This document shows, piece by piece, positions 35,541 to 46,653 of a DNA stretch of 64,000 bases. Below the pieces are notes generated by a model. The model saw nothing but the letters and a program-made list of their open reading frames with translations. It was not told the DNA's origin and ran no database searches. The first letter of the stretch is position 1. Each line of letters opens with the position of its first letter. The stretch is from Microstegium vimineum (Eukaryota > Streptophyta > Magnoliopsida > Poales > Poaceae). The position numbers were made by a program, and so were the translations under genes. The stretch lies in contig CM039120.1 in NCBI GenBank assembly GCA_022036555.1, positions 13,477,951-13,541,950 on the forward strand, in the 5' to 3' direction.

Positions 35541-38500
35541 GTTGCAAACTTCTTGAAGATGCCTTGTGTCTCTCCCTTGTCTTGGAGAAAGAATACCCAA
35601 GTGTACCTAGAGTAGTCATCCACTACCACAAGGCAAAATAGAATTTCTCCGAGGCTAGCATAGGTGGTAGGTCCAAATAGATCCATGTGAAGTAGCTCTA
35701 GGACTCTTGAGGTAGACATGAAAGCTTTGGTGGATTGAGTGTTTGCCACTTGCTTGTCGGCTTGACATGCACTACACAATTTGTCCTTCTCAAACACCAC
35801 ATCCTTGACACCTCTAACCATCTCTTTATTGACAAGCTTCTTCAAAGTTGACATTCCCACATGTGCTAATCTTCTATGCCATAGGCAACCCAAAGAACTC
35901 TTGGAGAATAGACATGTTTGCAAACTAGCTTCATTTGAGGTGAAATCCACTAAGTAGAGGTTGTTGTGCCAAAACCCTTTGAATATCAATGACTTGTCAT
36001 CTATCTTGGACACAACCACCTCACTTGGAGTGAAAAGACATTGGAAACCAAGATCACAAAGTTGACCAACCGATAGCAAGTTGAAGCTTAGAGATTGCAC
36101 TAGCAAGACATTGGATATTGATTGATCATTGGAGATTCCCACTTTGCCAAGTCCTTGTACTTTGCCTTTTGAATTGTCCCCAAAGGTAATCTTGTCTTGC
36201 CCTTCACAATCTTCATCAAGTGTGGTGAACATCCGGGAGTCACTGATCATATGTTGAGTGCAACCACTATAAATCACCCAATGACTTCCACCGGTCTTGT
36301 AGTTCACCTACACACAAGCAACTTGGAGTTATGCTTGTTGTTTGGGAACCCACACTTAGCGAGGTCCCATAGCCTTGTCAACCAACTCCTTAGCTACCCA
36401 AAGCACTCTAGGCGTGTTCTTCATTTGGGATCCAAGAAACACCACAAGTGGTCTACCCTTGGAATCCTTCTTGATGATGAAGTGTGCATCATGAGCAAAT
36501 GGTCTTGTGTGCTTGGGCAAGGTCTTGGGAGGTGGAGTCTTGCGATCATGAGCATAGTGGCCAACTTGACCACACTCAAAGCATCTTATTGGCTTAGGCT
36601 TTGACTTGTCATGGTTGTCGCTCATAGCCTTGTTCTTGTAGTAATTCTTTGCTTCAATCTTTACTTTGGCCTTCATGAGTTGGTTCTCCTTGAACCCAAT
36701 ACCGGTCTTGTCGGTCTTCATGATAGTGTTCATCAAGAGCTCACTTTGGAGGTTGTGGCCCTTAGTGAACTTCTCCATTCCACTTGCAAGCTTAATCTTC
36801 TCAACCTTGAGCTTTGCATTTTCTTCTTTAAGTGTGTTGATCAAGGTGATAGCATCCTTGTCAACTTCCTTGGCCAGTTTGATGATGAGTGGCTTGTTAA
36901 CCTTGAGGTTGATGAGCTCTTCCCTGAGCTTTGAGTTCTCCACTCTAATCTTCATGTAGTCATCATACTTTTTGGCCTCAACTACCTTCTTGACCTTGCA
37001 CTTAGCATTTTTCTCACTAGCAACTTCATCAAACAAGTCCTCACAAGAAGTAGCTATATCACATTTAACAACCGGGTTAATAGCAACATGTGTAGCAAGA
37101 TCATTTGTAAGCAATTCATTAGCTACCACAAGTGTGCCATGTTCATTTCTAACTTGGTTGTAGTCATCTTTTAGCAAATTGTACCTTGTATGGAGCTCTT
37201 GTGTTGACCTCTCAAGCTTATCATGTTTCTCATTAGCTTGCTTGAGTGAGGCTTTGACTCCCTAGTGCTAGATGTGAGAGTATTGTTCTCAAGCTTCAAA
37301 TCATCATTAGCACTAGACAAGGCATCAAGCTTAGCATGCAAGTTCTCTTTGACATTTTGGAGTTTGTCATTTTTACTTTTGTACCTTATGATGATGCTAG
37401 AGTATTTGTTGCAAATTTTAATTAGCTCATCATAGGATGGTGTGTCATCATCATCACTATCACTACCACTTGATTCACCACTATCATCCTCATCCTCTTT
37501 TTGTACCTTCTTGTCACCTTTAGCCATGAGGCATAGGTGTGTAGAGGATGAGCCCGGTGATGAAGGAGGAGGTGGCGGTGGAGTAGAAGAACCAATCACC
37601 AATGCGACCACCTTCTCATCTTCACTATCACTATCGGAGGGCTCACTTGAATCTTCAATGTCGGTGAGCCAATCTCCAACAATGTAAGCCTTGTCATCCT
37701 TGTTCTTCTTGTGGAAGTCGAAGTTCTTCTTCTTCTTGTAAGGCTTGTCTTGCTTCTTTTCATCATCACTAGAATCATCTTGTGCACCCTTCTTCTTGTA
37801 GTTCTTGAACTTCTTGTTCTTGAACTTGTCTTTCTTCTCTTCGGTGCAAGCATGAGCTAGATGACCAAGAATGCCACAATTGTAGCACTTCATTTGGGAG
37901 ATGGGCTTCATTGAAGAGCTTGTGAATAATTTCTTCTTCCTTGAGTCAAACTTGACTCCATTCTTGTTTAGCCTCTTCAACATCTTGGTAGTCTTCTTCA
38001 CCATGAGGGCGATGTTGTCATCATCTTCATCATCACTTGCGCTCTCATACACAAATTGCATCGAGCCAAGTCCTTCTTCTCCTCCTCTTTTTCTTTCTTC
38101 TTGGAGGAGGATGAAGAGCCACCATCACCAATCTTCATGTACATCTCATGAGCATTTATCTTGCCCAATACTTGTGTTGGTGTAGTGATGGAGAGATCCC
38201 CTTGGTGAAGAACCGTGACGATGTGGCCATACTTATCAATTGGCAAGACACAAAGTATCTTGCGCACCACATCGGTCGGCGCCATTTGGTTGAGCCCAAG
38301 TCCATTCAATTCTTCTACAAGAATGTTAAGACGTGAATACATCTCATTTGCATTTTCATTAGCAAGCATAGTAAAAGAATTGAGTTTTTCCATGACCAAG
38401 TGATAGCGTTCCTCATGCTCACTCTCTGTGCCTTCGTGAAGAGCACAAATAGTGGTCCACAACTCAAATGCGTCTTTGGCATTACGCACTCGGTTGAAGA

Positions 38501-38708
38501 CATCCTTGCAAATGCCGCGAAAGAGGATATTCTTCGCCTTGGCATTGTGCTTCTCAAAGTAGGGGTCTTCCGCGAAGTAAGAACCCCCCTTTGTGGCGGC
38601 TTTGAGAACGCCCGCATCCACGACCTCTAGATAGGCCTCCATACGAACTTTCCAATAAGGAAAGTCGTCTCCATCGAACATGGGAGGTGGTCCATCCCCA
38701 TGGGACAT
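35541..38708 (-). pseudogene. Copia gag, protease and 5' part of integrase
   Basis: Gag starts at the ATG at 38708 (MSHGDGPPPMFDGDDFPYWK) and has the copia gag domain (residues ~40-180). It shifts frame near 38060, then carries CCHC knuckles at CYNCGILGHLAHAC (about 37870) and CFECGQVGHYAHD (about 36575), with another frameshift near 37260. The protease active site reads WVIYSGCTQHM (near 36270): the catalytic Asp is replaced by Tyr (codon TAT). Integrase has its zinc finger (LWHRRLAHVGMSTLKK, CSACQADKQ) and first catalytic Asp (LLHMDLFGPT). It stops at the gypsy LTR boundary after GIFKKFA, and the second Asp and the Glu are not found anywhere in the element. Confidence 0.9.
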
Positions 38709-38747
38709 CCTGCTCTAGGAGGTAAAGCCTAATTTAAGAGCAACCTT

Positions 38748-38759
38748 GCTTTGATACCA
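38748..38759 (-). other. Primer binding site of the copia element
   Basis: On the minus strand the LTR ends CTTTCA and two bases later reads TGGTATCAAAGC. The initiator-tRNA-Met complement typical of copia elements is TGGTATCAGAGC, so 11 of 12 bases match. This fixes the 5' LTR boundary and the element's orientation. Confidence 0.85.
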
Positions 38760-38761
38760 AT

Positions 38762-40315
38762 TGAAAGGATCAAGATGCCCAAGAGGGGGGTGAATTGGGC
38801 TTATTTCAAATTTCTAAAGAAAATATGAAATCCTATCAAGTGCCAATCACCCCGTGCCTAACGATCGTGTGCCTTAGACTATGAAAGCGGTAACAAGCCA
38901 AGGAAAGCGAAAACACCCTACACAATTCTAGTATGAATTGAAGAACAAGTGCGGAATGTAATGCGGTATGAAAGAGCTAGGGAAAGATATTCTTGACACG
39001 GCGATGTTTTGCCGAGGTATCGAGGAGTCGACACTCCCCCCTAGTCCTCGTTGGAGCACCCGCGCAAGGGTATTGCTCCCCCTCTACCCGCGCAGGGGTA
39101 GAGTGCTCTCTAGGCGATGGTTCTTCGCCACTCCGGCTCGGTGAACCGCCCACAACCGATCACAAGTCGATGGAGAAGGGCCGCCGACAATCTTCCGGCG
39201 ATCACCTTCCTCCCAAGCACCACCGGACCGTCTAGGTGATGTCGATCACCAAGAGTAACAAGCTTTGATCTTCACTTGACTCACTCAAGATTCACAACTA
39301 GAGTGGATGCACACTTGGTCTCTTGGATGAACTAGAGAAGAGGATGGATGGATTCGCGAATCACTCTCTCTCTCTAGGGCTCTTGCTCCCTTCCCAACCT
39401 TCTCAAGCAACTCAGCAACTAAAATGAGCACATGCAAGATGGGAAGGCAAGGGTGGGCTATAAATAGCCCCTATGAAAAACTGCCTCGGGCTGGTGAAAA
39501 CACACAGCTTAAGTTGGCGACGGACGCTCCATCGCCTAGGCGACGGACACTCCGTCGCCCTGCCCAACGGCTAGTTCTGACTGCCTTTTCCCAGCGACGG
39601 ACGCTCCGTCGCAGGGGCGACAGACGCTCAGCTCTAGCGTCCGACGCTCTGGCTGTAGTTAGGCTGAAAACGGCCCTCATTGGAAGCACGACGGACGCTC
39701 CCCCTGCATCCGACGCCTGGCCGACGGACAGCGTTCGTCGGACTTCAAATTGCTCAGCCAAACTCACGGCGCTTGGGTAGGCCGACGGACGCATTGGAGT
39801 GAACACTCCAGCGTCCGACGCCTCTGTCTGGCGCGACGGACAGCGTCCGACGCCTCGGCCAAGAGCGTCCGTCGCCCAGAACTCAGCCCTCTCAACTTTG
39901 TTTTTCGTTGCGATGAATATGGAAGTTGTTCTAGGATATCTTACGGACACCATAGGCTTGCTTAGAGATAAGGGAGTCAAGTGTGCACCACACCTAAGTC
40001 ATGAAGTTTTTCTAAGTCAAGCTACTAGTCTCAACCCCTCTTTATAGTACGGCCAAAGATCAAATGAAGCCCTATCTAATTCTAAGTGCCCTTCATCTCC
40101 TTATGGCACCTAGACCTATCATTCTAGGGTCTTCATCATGTCATCTTTTGAAATCCGAAACGATATCCATCTTGGGCGCTTAGTGATAACCGTTGACGCC
40201 CATTCTCATTTATCACTATGGCTAAGCTATGCATAGCCTTTGCAAAACACACGTTAGCCATAATAATCTTTAACTTGTCGTTAATCACCGAAACCAATAG
40301 GGTCATGATTCTTCA
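38762..40315 (-). repeat. 5' LTR of the SIRE/Maximus copia element
   Basis: 1554 bp, matching the 3' LTR without the CACTA insertion. It contains the gacggacgctccgtcg/gcgtccgacgc repeat cluster (39515-39870) and the gctataaatagcccc box near 39460, oriented plus (antisense to the element). It is flanked outside by GGCGC at 40316. Confidence 0.9.
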
Positions 40316-40559
40316 GGCGCAGTCCCGGATGCCGGATCCGGCGGCGGGAGGCCAGATCCGGCAGATCCCATGGATGGGCTCGTCGGGCTTATCCATGGGT
40401 TTTCCTTTTTTGTTTTTTTATTTTTATTAACCGAGGCGGGCAATTAAACCTCCTCCATAAATCCCGGATTTACCGAGGCCTTCGATTGGAGGCGGACGCG
40501 TTTGCCCGCCTCCATTAATGAAAAACGCCCGCCTCCAATAAAGAATTATGTACTAGTGC
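40316..40559. mobile_element. Right terminus of the interrupted CACTA-like element
   Basis: The end ttatgtactagtg gives CACTAGTACATAATTC in reverse, a CACTA-type terminus. The motif ggaggcgggc and its complement recur just inside (40435-40545) as subterminal repeats. The start coincides with the GGCGC duplication, so the copia element landed inside this transposon. The other terminus is beyond the window start. Confidence 0.65.
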
Positions 40560-40617
40560 CAATTGGTAACACCAGTTCGGACTAAAAGGTCATCCACAGG
40601 TTAATTCAAAAGGAAAG

Positions 40618-42186
40618 TGTTGGGACTGAGATCGGGAAGGACTAGAGCCCGAACACGAACGGCCCAAGAACAGCCCACAGTGAAGGCTCTCAAAGGTCGC
40701 TCTTTGCATGGTTAAGGTAATCTGGCTTATGCTTTAGTTCATTCTACTTGCAGGAGGATCGGACCCGGAGACAGTCGCCGGATCGGGAACAGAGGCCCCA
40801 CAGAAGAAGGGTCCACGAACAAGTTTCTTGGGTATGTCCATGTGCAGGTGCATCAAGGGCGAAGGCCCACCTCCCGGAGGACGGCGCATGGCGGGCGAAG
40901 ACCGCCAACGCAAGGAGCGCCAATGCGAAGGCTCCTAGCATAGTCTTCACGGGACGATGGAGAAGGCTGACCTCCGATCGGATGCCCGGAGGCAGTCGAC
41001 GCGAAGGGAAGCCTGAGGACCTTCGCAGGTGCGGATGGCGGGTTTCTTGGCGCGCGCGACCGGGACAGCTTCATGGGCCTCCCATCGACCGAGTTTCGGC
41101 CCAACATACTGAGTAAAGAAGTAGGGCCCCGAAGAGCCCTCGGGAGTTTTGGAGAGGGTTACGGAATTCAGGATTGGAACGGGTCGACCCGGCCTCGGCC
41201 TTGGACCCGACCCTGTGGCCCCAAGGCCAATTATAGAGGTCATGGGTCGACCCATTTTACTTAAGTGCTATGGCCTCATTGACCCAATGGGTATTACGGG
41301 TCGACCCAAATATATCTTTAATATTATGAATTTTAAATATTATTTAATGTAATATTTTATGAGATATAAATGGGTCATTCACCGCTCTTTTTTTATAAGA
41401 ATTAGCACCGCTCCTAAGTGTAACGTGCAAGAAAAATGAGCGTCATCAAACTGGATGAGATCTGTACGTGTAACCTTCGTAGGATCGCTAGGAAGTTGGG
41501 AACCGAGGACCAAGCTCCAGAACCGACGATGCATGGGCTGATGGGCATAGTTGAATTAATGTACTGCACTGTGTAAGAGACGATCTTCTTGCATGGTGAT
41601 CTATTTTCACTTCAAAAATACTATGATATATTGATATTCCTTTTGTTTATAAATTATAACCAATTTATTTTGAAAATAAAGAAGACCAATAAATTAAGAA
41701 AAATATTATATATATGATTGGGTCGGCTCATGTTACCCATTGGATCAATAGGTTCCGGCACTATTGACCCATTTTAAACTTTGAGGCCGACCTCTATGAC
41801 CCATTGGCCCTATTTTTGTGGGTCGGGTCGAATACCCAATGGGTCGACCCGACCCATTCTCATCTTGATACGGAATATTCTCAGGATATCCTGGAGCAGG
41901 TAGAGGGCACAAATGTAATATCATCTGCCTCGTGAATAGTGTACTATAAAAATGGGTCATCACCCACTGTAACAAAGAGAGACAACTTCCCTAATTCTAG
42001 GGTTTCCTTCATTGTTGTTTACCGCCGCCACTCTAGGGAAAGCCTTCGGCACTCGCAAGAACCTCCAGGTGAAGCTCCCGTTTGCAAGAACCTCTAGGTG
42101 AAGGTCTTCGACACTCCGGAAGGCCTCCCGAGGTGCTCTTGAGATCGTATTTCGACATCCCGTTCGAAGAAGGCTATTCTCCAACA
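40618..42186 (+). mobile_element. Solo LTR of a retrotransposon, with a nested hAT-like MITE
   Basis: It starts TGTTGGGACTGAG and ends ctattctccaaca, with GAAAG on both sides (40613-40617 and 42187-42191). Without the nested element it is about 860 bp. A promoter-like ctataaaaatggg lies near 41944. No internal domain is present. Orientation is taken from the TATA box. Confidence 0.82.
41168..41868. mobile_element. Non-autonomous hAT-like element with GGGTCGACCC motifs
   Basis: The 8-bp target duplication TACGGAAT is exact (41160-41167 and 41869-41876). The inverted termini are TCAGGATTGGAACGGGTCG and TCAAGATGAGAATGGGTCG. The motif gggtcgaccc or close variants occurs repeatedly at both ends. 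It has no transposase. The 8-bp duplication and short termini fit the hAT superfamily. Confidence 0.8.
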
Positions 42187-42191
42187 GAAAG

Positions 42192-43656
42192 CATTCCATC
42201 CAAAGTCACATGTGCTATATACATGTTGTACAATTCATGGTATGCCACCTCTTGGGTTTGAATCACACGAGGTGGCATACCCACGTATTGGATCATGCCA
42301 GTCCTGGATCTCTAGTCATCCCAGTTGGGTAACTGGGACTATAGCCACTTTTTTATATCTATGTCTACGAACCATATTGTATCACGTAACTTGCGAATCA
42401 AAGAAATATTTGAACGAGTGAACCGGCATAGTCAAAGCACCAACAATCTTTCACGGCCAGATTTTTTCTTGCGCCCCTAATACAATTTCCACCTCAAAAA
42501 ATGGACATTACCATAGCTAGTGTGACATTATCAAGGGAGACGACTACATGCACCAAAGATCGAGCTCAAAGGCTATGGTATCAAGGCAATGCCATCTGTT
42601 GTCTGCTGCAAAATCCGGTCAATATAGTTTAGGGCCCGTTTGTTTGTTGCCACTTTATCCCCGAATGCATAGAATTAATATAGCTTATGGGTCTAGAATA
42701 AAAAGAAGTTATATCTATCATAATCTGAAATATGCTGGTCCAGGACAAGCTTATTATAGGATTATTATAACTATGAGCTGGGCCTGGAGGGCTGGTGATG
42801 AGATCGCTTGAGCATATATAAGGTGAAGGATAGGTCTTTAGTCAGCATGCAACGCTCCTTAATTATAACTCTTGGCTAGGATAGACCGATGATGAATTGA
42901 GGATGGAGCAGATAATAACGACCAAGAGGTAGCCTAGATCTGGAGCTATATATGCATATATGGACTTGTTGGTATATTTGCGTGACAATACAGCTCAAGG
43001 GCGTGACAAAAGTGACATATGGCACGTCGTGATCGACACGCACGCACAACAGTCGCCCAGATGAGGGTCGCAGTTCTATTGTTCAATCTTTTTTTTTTCC
43101 CTACTAGCTAGTCGCAGCGTGAATCATGGCGTGTGGTGGAGTGGTTGGCTGAACTGGGGAATTCAATGTTTGGTAACAGCGACGCGACGACGAGCGTGTG
43201 TCAGCCACACAGTCCACCTACAGCTACAGCCCCGTTGTTGTATAAAGTACTTGTTTCGTTCTTGGTTTGGAGTTGTATATACGACAGAGCGAGCCAAGGT
43301 GTCCATCCATCTTTAATCAAGTGGTCAGCTTGGTTTTGGAGCTTCTTCAGTTCTCCGGCTACGAAGCATACTGCGCTGATCGATGTTTAGCTAGTGACTA
43401 GTACTAGATCGAAGGTTTTCTTCCTTATTCGTTTTTACTTTTGCCATAATGATAGAACATATATGCAAGTACAGTATGTTCCTTCTTAATGGGGTGTTTG
43501 CTTCAGATTATATTATTATATAAATTTAGATAAATACTCACAAGAAAGTTAAAATAATGGTTTGTTATTTAGGATGAAGGGAATAGTATTTCTATTTTGT
43601 TAGGTTGGCTTCATTATATTATCTCTTCATTCGTTACTTCGGTAGTTGTTTAGAAG
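42192..43656. other. Intergenic, no gene recognised
   Basis: No supported coding region. A Tourist-like opening (gggcccgtttgtttg) at about 42629 has no clear partner end. An inverted gaggtggcatac/gtatgccacctc pair lies at 42239-42282. The short frames at 43119-43390 overlap one another and look like chance. Confidence 0.5.
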
Positions 43657-43665
43657 ATTTTTTTT

Positions 43666-44550
43666 GGCAAAATAGCTATTTTGGCCCTTCAACTATCACC
43701 GAAGGCTCAAATTGATCCCTGAACTATCAAAACGGCCACTTTGACCCATCAACTATCACCGAAGGCTCAAATTGGCCCCTGAACTATCAAAATGGTCAGT
43801 TTGGCTCTTAAACTTATGATTTTCGTCTCAATTTGATTCATTATCCCTGATCGATGGACACGTGGACAGATGAACTGTGAAAAGGTCAAAACTGCCCCCT
43901 CATTATTTTCTTTACTTGTTGGCCGCTCACGACGTTTCTAACCTTGTCTAAAAATACCAAAAATATGATTTAATGTTAGAAAATTTATAAAAAAGTTTAT
44001 TTTACAAAACACATGAAGTTTACCTCGTTAAGCTAGACTAGAATTTACCTCCATTTGCATCCACTGTTTCACTTTAACCTAGTTTTGAATTTTATGAGAT
44101 CATATAAGCTATAAATATTCTAAGCGAGTAATAAAAAGGGATGTCATGATTGTAGTAAAACAATTTTTGGTAAAACAAAACCAGTTTTGAACATTAAATT
44201 TTGGTAAAACAACTTTTTTTATGAATTCTCTAACATTAAATTAGATTTTTGATATTTTTAAAACAAACGGTGGGGTTGGAAATGCCGTGAGCGGTCAACA
44301 AGTAAAGAAAATAATGAGGGGTTGTTTCGATCTTTTCGCAGTTCATCTGTCCATGTATCCATCGATCAGGGATAATGGATGAAATTGAGACAAAAAACAT
44401 AAGTTTAAGAGCCAAAGTGGTCGTTTTGATAGTTCAGGGGACAATTTGAACCTTCGGTGATAGTTGAGGGGTCAAAGTGGCCGTTTTGATAGTTCAGGGA
44501 CCAATTTGAGCCTTCGGTGATAGTTGATGGGTCAAAACGACTATTTTACC
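43666..44550. mobile_element. Mutator-like foldback element with long inverted arms
   Basis: The left arm (ggcaaaatagctattttggccc, ... ctatcaccgaaggctcaaattg) is repeated in inverse at the right end (caatttgagccttcggtgatag ... ctattttacc). Similarity continues inward for over 300 bp to about the middle. The near-identical 9-bp A/T flanks atttttttt (43657-43665) and attttttgt (44551-44559) match the duplication length of Mutator-like elements. Within each arm the ctatcaccgaaggctcaaattg unit is itself tandemly repeated. No ORF. Confidence 0.8.
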
Positions 44551-44577
44551 ATTTTTTGTGTGTGACCATATAGTTCC

Positions 44578-44815
44578 CCTCTAAAATCTAAAAAAATTTA
44601 AGATTCTCTGTCACATCGAATCTTTGGACACAGACGCATGCATAAAGGATTAAATATAGATTAAAAAATAATTAATTGCACAGTTTATCTGTAATTTAGG
44701 AGACAAATCTTTTAAGCCAAGTTATCTCATGATTGAACAGTAATTACCAAATACAAACGAAAATGTTACAGCGTTATTTTACCAAAAATATCTGGATCTA
44801 AACACCCGTGTTCAC
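44578..44815. mobile_element. MITE remnant (common grass family)
   Basis: The block contains cacatcgaatctttggacac, taattgcacagttt and gagacaaatctttt, and ends ggatctaaacaccc. This is the known conserved interior of a widespread grass MITE family, but only one side is well preserved. A related, reversed copy lies at 58722-58970. Confidence 0.55.
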
Positions 44816-44920
44816 CTTATTATCTTAAAGAGTTGAAATAATGAACTCAGAAATCGTGTTATATTGACCTAGTTTATGTTGTATTATCAAGAATAATATA
44901 ACATAAAAGGTGTCAAGATA

Positions 44921-45004
44921 GCGCATCTGGTGTAGTAGTATCATAGTACCCTCCCACGGTACTGACCGGGGTTCGATTCCCCGGTTCGATTCCCCGGATG
45001 CGCA
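44921..45004 (+). tRNA. tRNA-Gly(CCC)-like sequence with a 13-bp T-arm duplication (likely pseudogene)
   Basis: The acceptor arms GCGCATC (44921) and GATGCGC (ending 45003) pair. The anticodon stem GTACC/GGTAC encloses the loop CTCCCAC, giving anticodon CCC. The D-arm reads TGGTGTAGTAGTATCA, with A in place of one of the two usual invariant G residues. TTCGATTCCCCGG occurs twice in tandem, so the gene is 84 nt instead of about 71 and can fold two alternative T arms. No T-run terminator follows closely. The identity is clear; function is doubtful. Confidence 0.75.
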
Positions 45005-45117
45005 GTGATCCAGCTCACTGAATGGCTATGCAGCATTGCATGGCTGAATGCCAAAGCTGCATTGACTACCGTACCTGCATGCTGCCGCGTCATTTTGTTA
45101 CAGTACTGGGCTAATAA

Positions 45118-45345
45118 ATTACTCCTATAAATAACGTAATTATTTGACTTCTACAATTTTTCTTTGACCATTTGTTTTATTTAAATTTTTTATGTAAATA
45201 ATAAAATAAATAGGTTATTATAAAAATATATCTAACGATAAAATAAATTATAATAAAAAAAATAATATTTATTAAAATATTTTGCCGGTCAAATAGAAAT
45301 CGTTAAAGTTAAAGAATTGTGTTTTTTGCGGAACGGAGTGAGTAG
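45118..45345. mobile_element. Stowaway-like MITE remnant
   Basis: An AT-rich block bounded by ttactcctataa and gcggaacggagtgagta. The right end matches the characteristic ggaacggagggagta terminus of grass Stowaway elements; the left end is degraded. No coding content. Confidence 0.5.
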
Positions 45346-46021
45346 ATATATGATCGTGGTACAGTCGTCGTGTGGCGAGAGTGCGCTGTAGCCGGAGACA
45401 GCAAAGGCACGGACTCGTTCCTCGGCGGTGTTGGCTCTCAGGTGAAATTGAAATAAACCTTGTTCAGATGCTCCCTTGGTCGGGGGAAGAAACGGGACAA
45501 ACTCCTGTGTGTGCCCGAGACAGGGCCGTGGAGAGCGGAGCAGTCGAGTAGGGGGGGGAGGACCAGAAAGGCAACAGATTATAGAGGAGACGAGAGGGCA
45601 ATGCCACCGCGACGCTCTCGCAGGATCAGCCGCTGACGCCTGGCGTTGGGGGCGGGCACTCAGAGTCGGAGAGCCAGCACCACACGCGGCGGCAAAGCGT
45701 TGCCACGCGCAGGCGCAGCGTGCGTGCGTGCTTCATGGCCTTCCTTCATGCACTCACATAGTCACATGACACACAACGGCAAGGGAAACGGCGAGTCGAA
45801 TAAAAGGCCCGCCGGGGCTGCAACTTGCAGCCGTGCGGGTGAGTTAAATTAAAGGCCCACGAAACTGGCCCGCTCGCTGGACGGCTCATGCCAGGTGGGT
45901 GGCCCACTCCGCACCGGATGGGACACGGAAAATGGATGGAGTCCAGTCATGATTGATCGCAGCCCAAGCAGCAGGCGGCCCAAACATCACGCGGTTCTTT
46001 GGTCGTCCTGGGCAGCGATCG
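45346..46021. other. GC-rich intergenic stretch, no gene recognised
   Basis: The 97-codon plus-strand frame at 45476-45769 has no recognisable domain, and its composition follows the local GC content. I do not call it a gene. An old promoter or exon remnant cannot be excluded. Confidence 0.4.
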
Positions 46022-46029
46022 TCATCGCG

Positions 46030-46593
46030 GTTTTTTTTTCTTATTTTTAACCATTTTTATTAAAAGTAAATTTAATATTAACAAGTTTTTTTTATTTTTT
46101 ATCTAACGTGCATGGCGTGGCGAAATCACTCTGCTGCGCCATGCATGACGGCGCAGCAACGGTGCTGAGTCAGCCAATGACGTGGCCGGCCTTGTCGTTG
46201 GCGCGGCAAGGCCGATACAGGCCCACGGTCTTGGCAGACTCACCCTCTGTTGTCTCTCGCTCTCTCGCTCGCAGCTGCACTGCCTCTGTCCCGAAGCCGG
46301 AAGCCGCCGACGCCGACCACCGTCGCCGACGACCCCCTCCCGCGGCGGCCCCGGCCCACGCCCCGGCCCCGCCTCCCCTCCCCCGACGACCCCCTCGCGC
46401 GGCGGCGGCCCTCACCCGTCACACGCATGCTGACTCAGCACCTCTGCCACGCCATCATGCATGGCGCGACAACGTGATTTTGCCACGCCATGTTGCCCGG
46501 CGCGGCCAAAGGGATTAGATACAAAAATAAAAAAAAAACTTGTTAATATTAAATTTACTTAATAAAAATGGTTAAAAGTAAAAAAAAAAATCC
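46030..46593. mobile_element. Foldback element with GC-rich cargo
   Basis: TCATCGCG flanks both sides (46022-46029 and 46594-46601). The arms start as T-rich/A-rich stretches (cttatttttaaccatttttatta and its inverse) and continue into catggcgtggcgaaatcac, tgcgccatgcatgacgg and gtgctgagtcagc with inverted partners at 46420-46500, about 160 bp each. The core (about 46190-46420) is GC-rich, lacks arm similarity and could be captured host sequence. The frames there are proline/arginine-rich and not convincing. Confidence 0.72.
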
Positions 46594-46653
46594 TCATCGC
46601 GCGCCTAAGACCATGCTCGTGTTGGGCTGTGCGAAACAGCTGATTACTCACCT

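Larger units (their letters stand above)
375..40315 (-). mobile_element. SIRE/Maximus-lineage Ty1-copia LTR retrotransposon, nested host of later insertions
   Basis: The element reads on the minus strand: 5' LTR (38762-40315), primer site, gag, protease, integrase, RT-RNase H, an envelope-like region, polypurine tract (2793-2816) and 3' LTR (375-2792). The order protease-integrase-RT is diagnostic of Ty1-copia. The long gag with two CCHC knuckles, the extra region between pol and the 3' LTR, and LTRs near 1.5 kb fit the SIRE/Maximus (Opie/Ji-like) lineage. The two gypsy elements at 10402-35540 split the integrase. A solo LTR and a small CACTA element lie in the 3' part. Multiple stops and frameshifts make it non-functional. 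Confidence 0.93.

Noticed and set aside
45476..45769. 97-codon frame as a gene
   Set aside because: No recognisable domain and no clear promoter; composition explains it.
46108..46518. 136-codon plus-strand frame
   Set aside because: It spans the arms and core of a foldback element, is Pro/Arg-rich, and competing frames are open on both strands.
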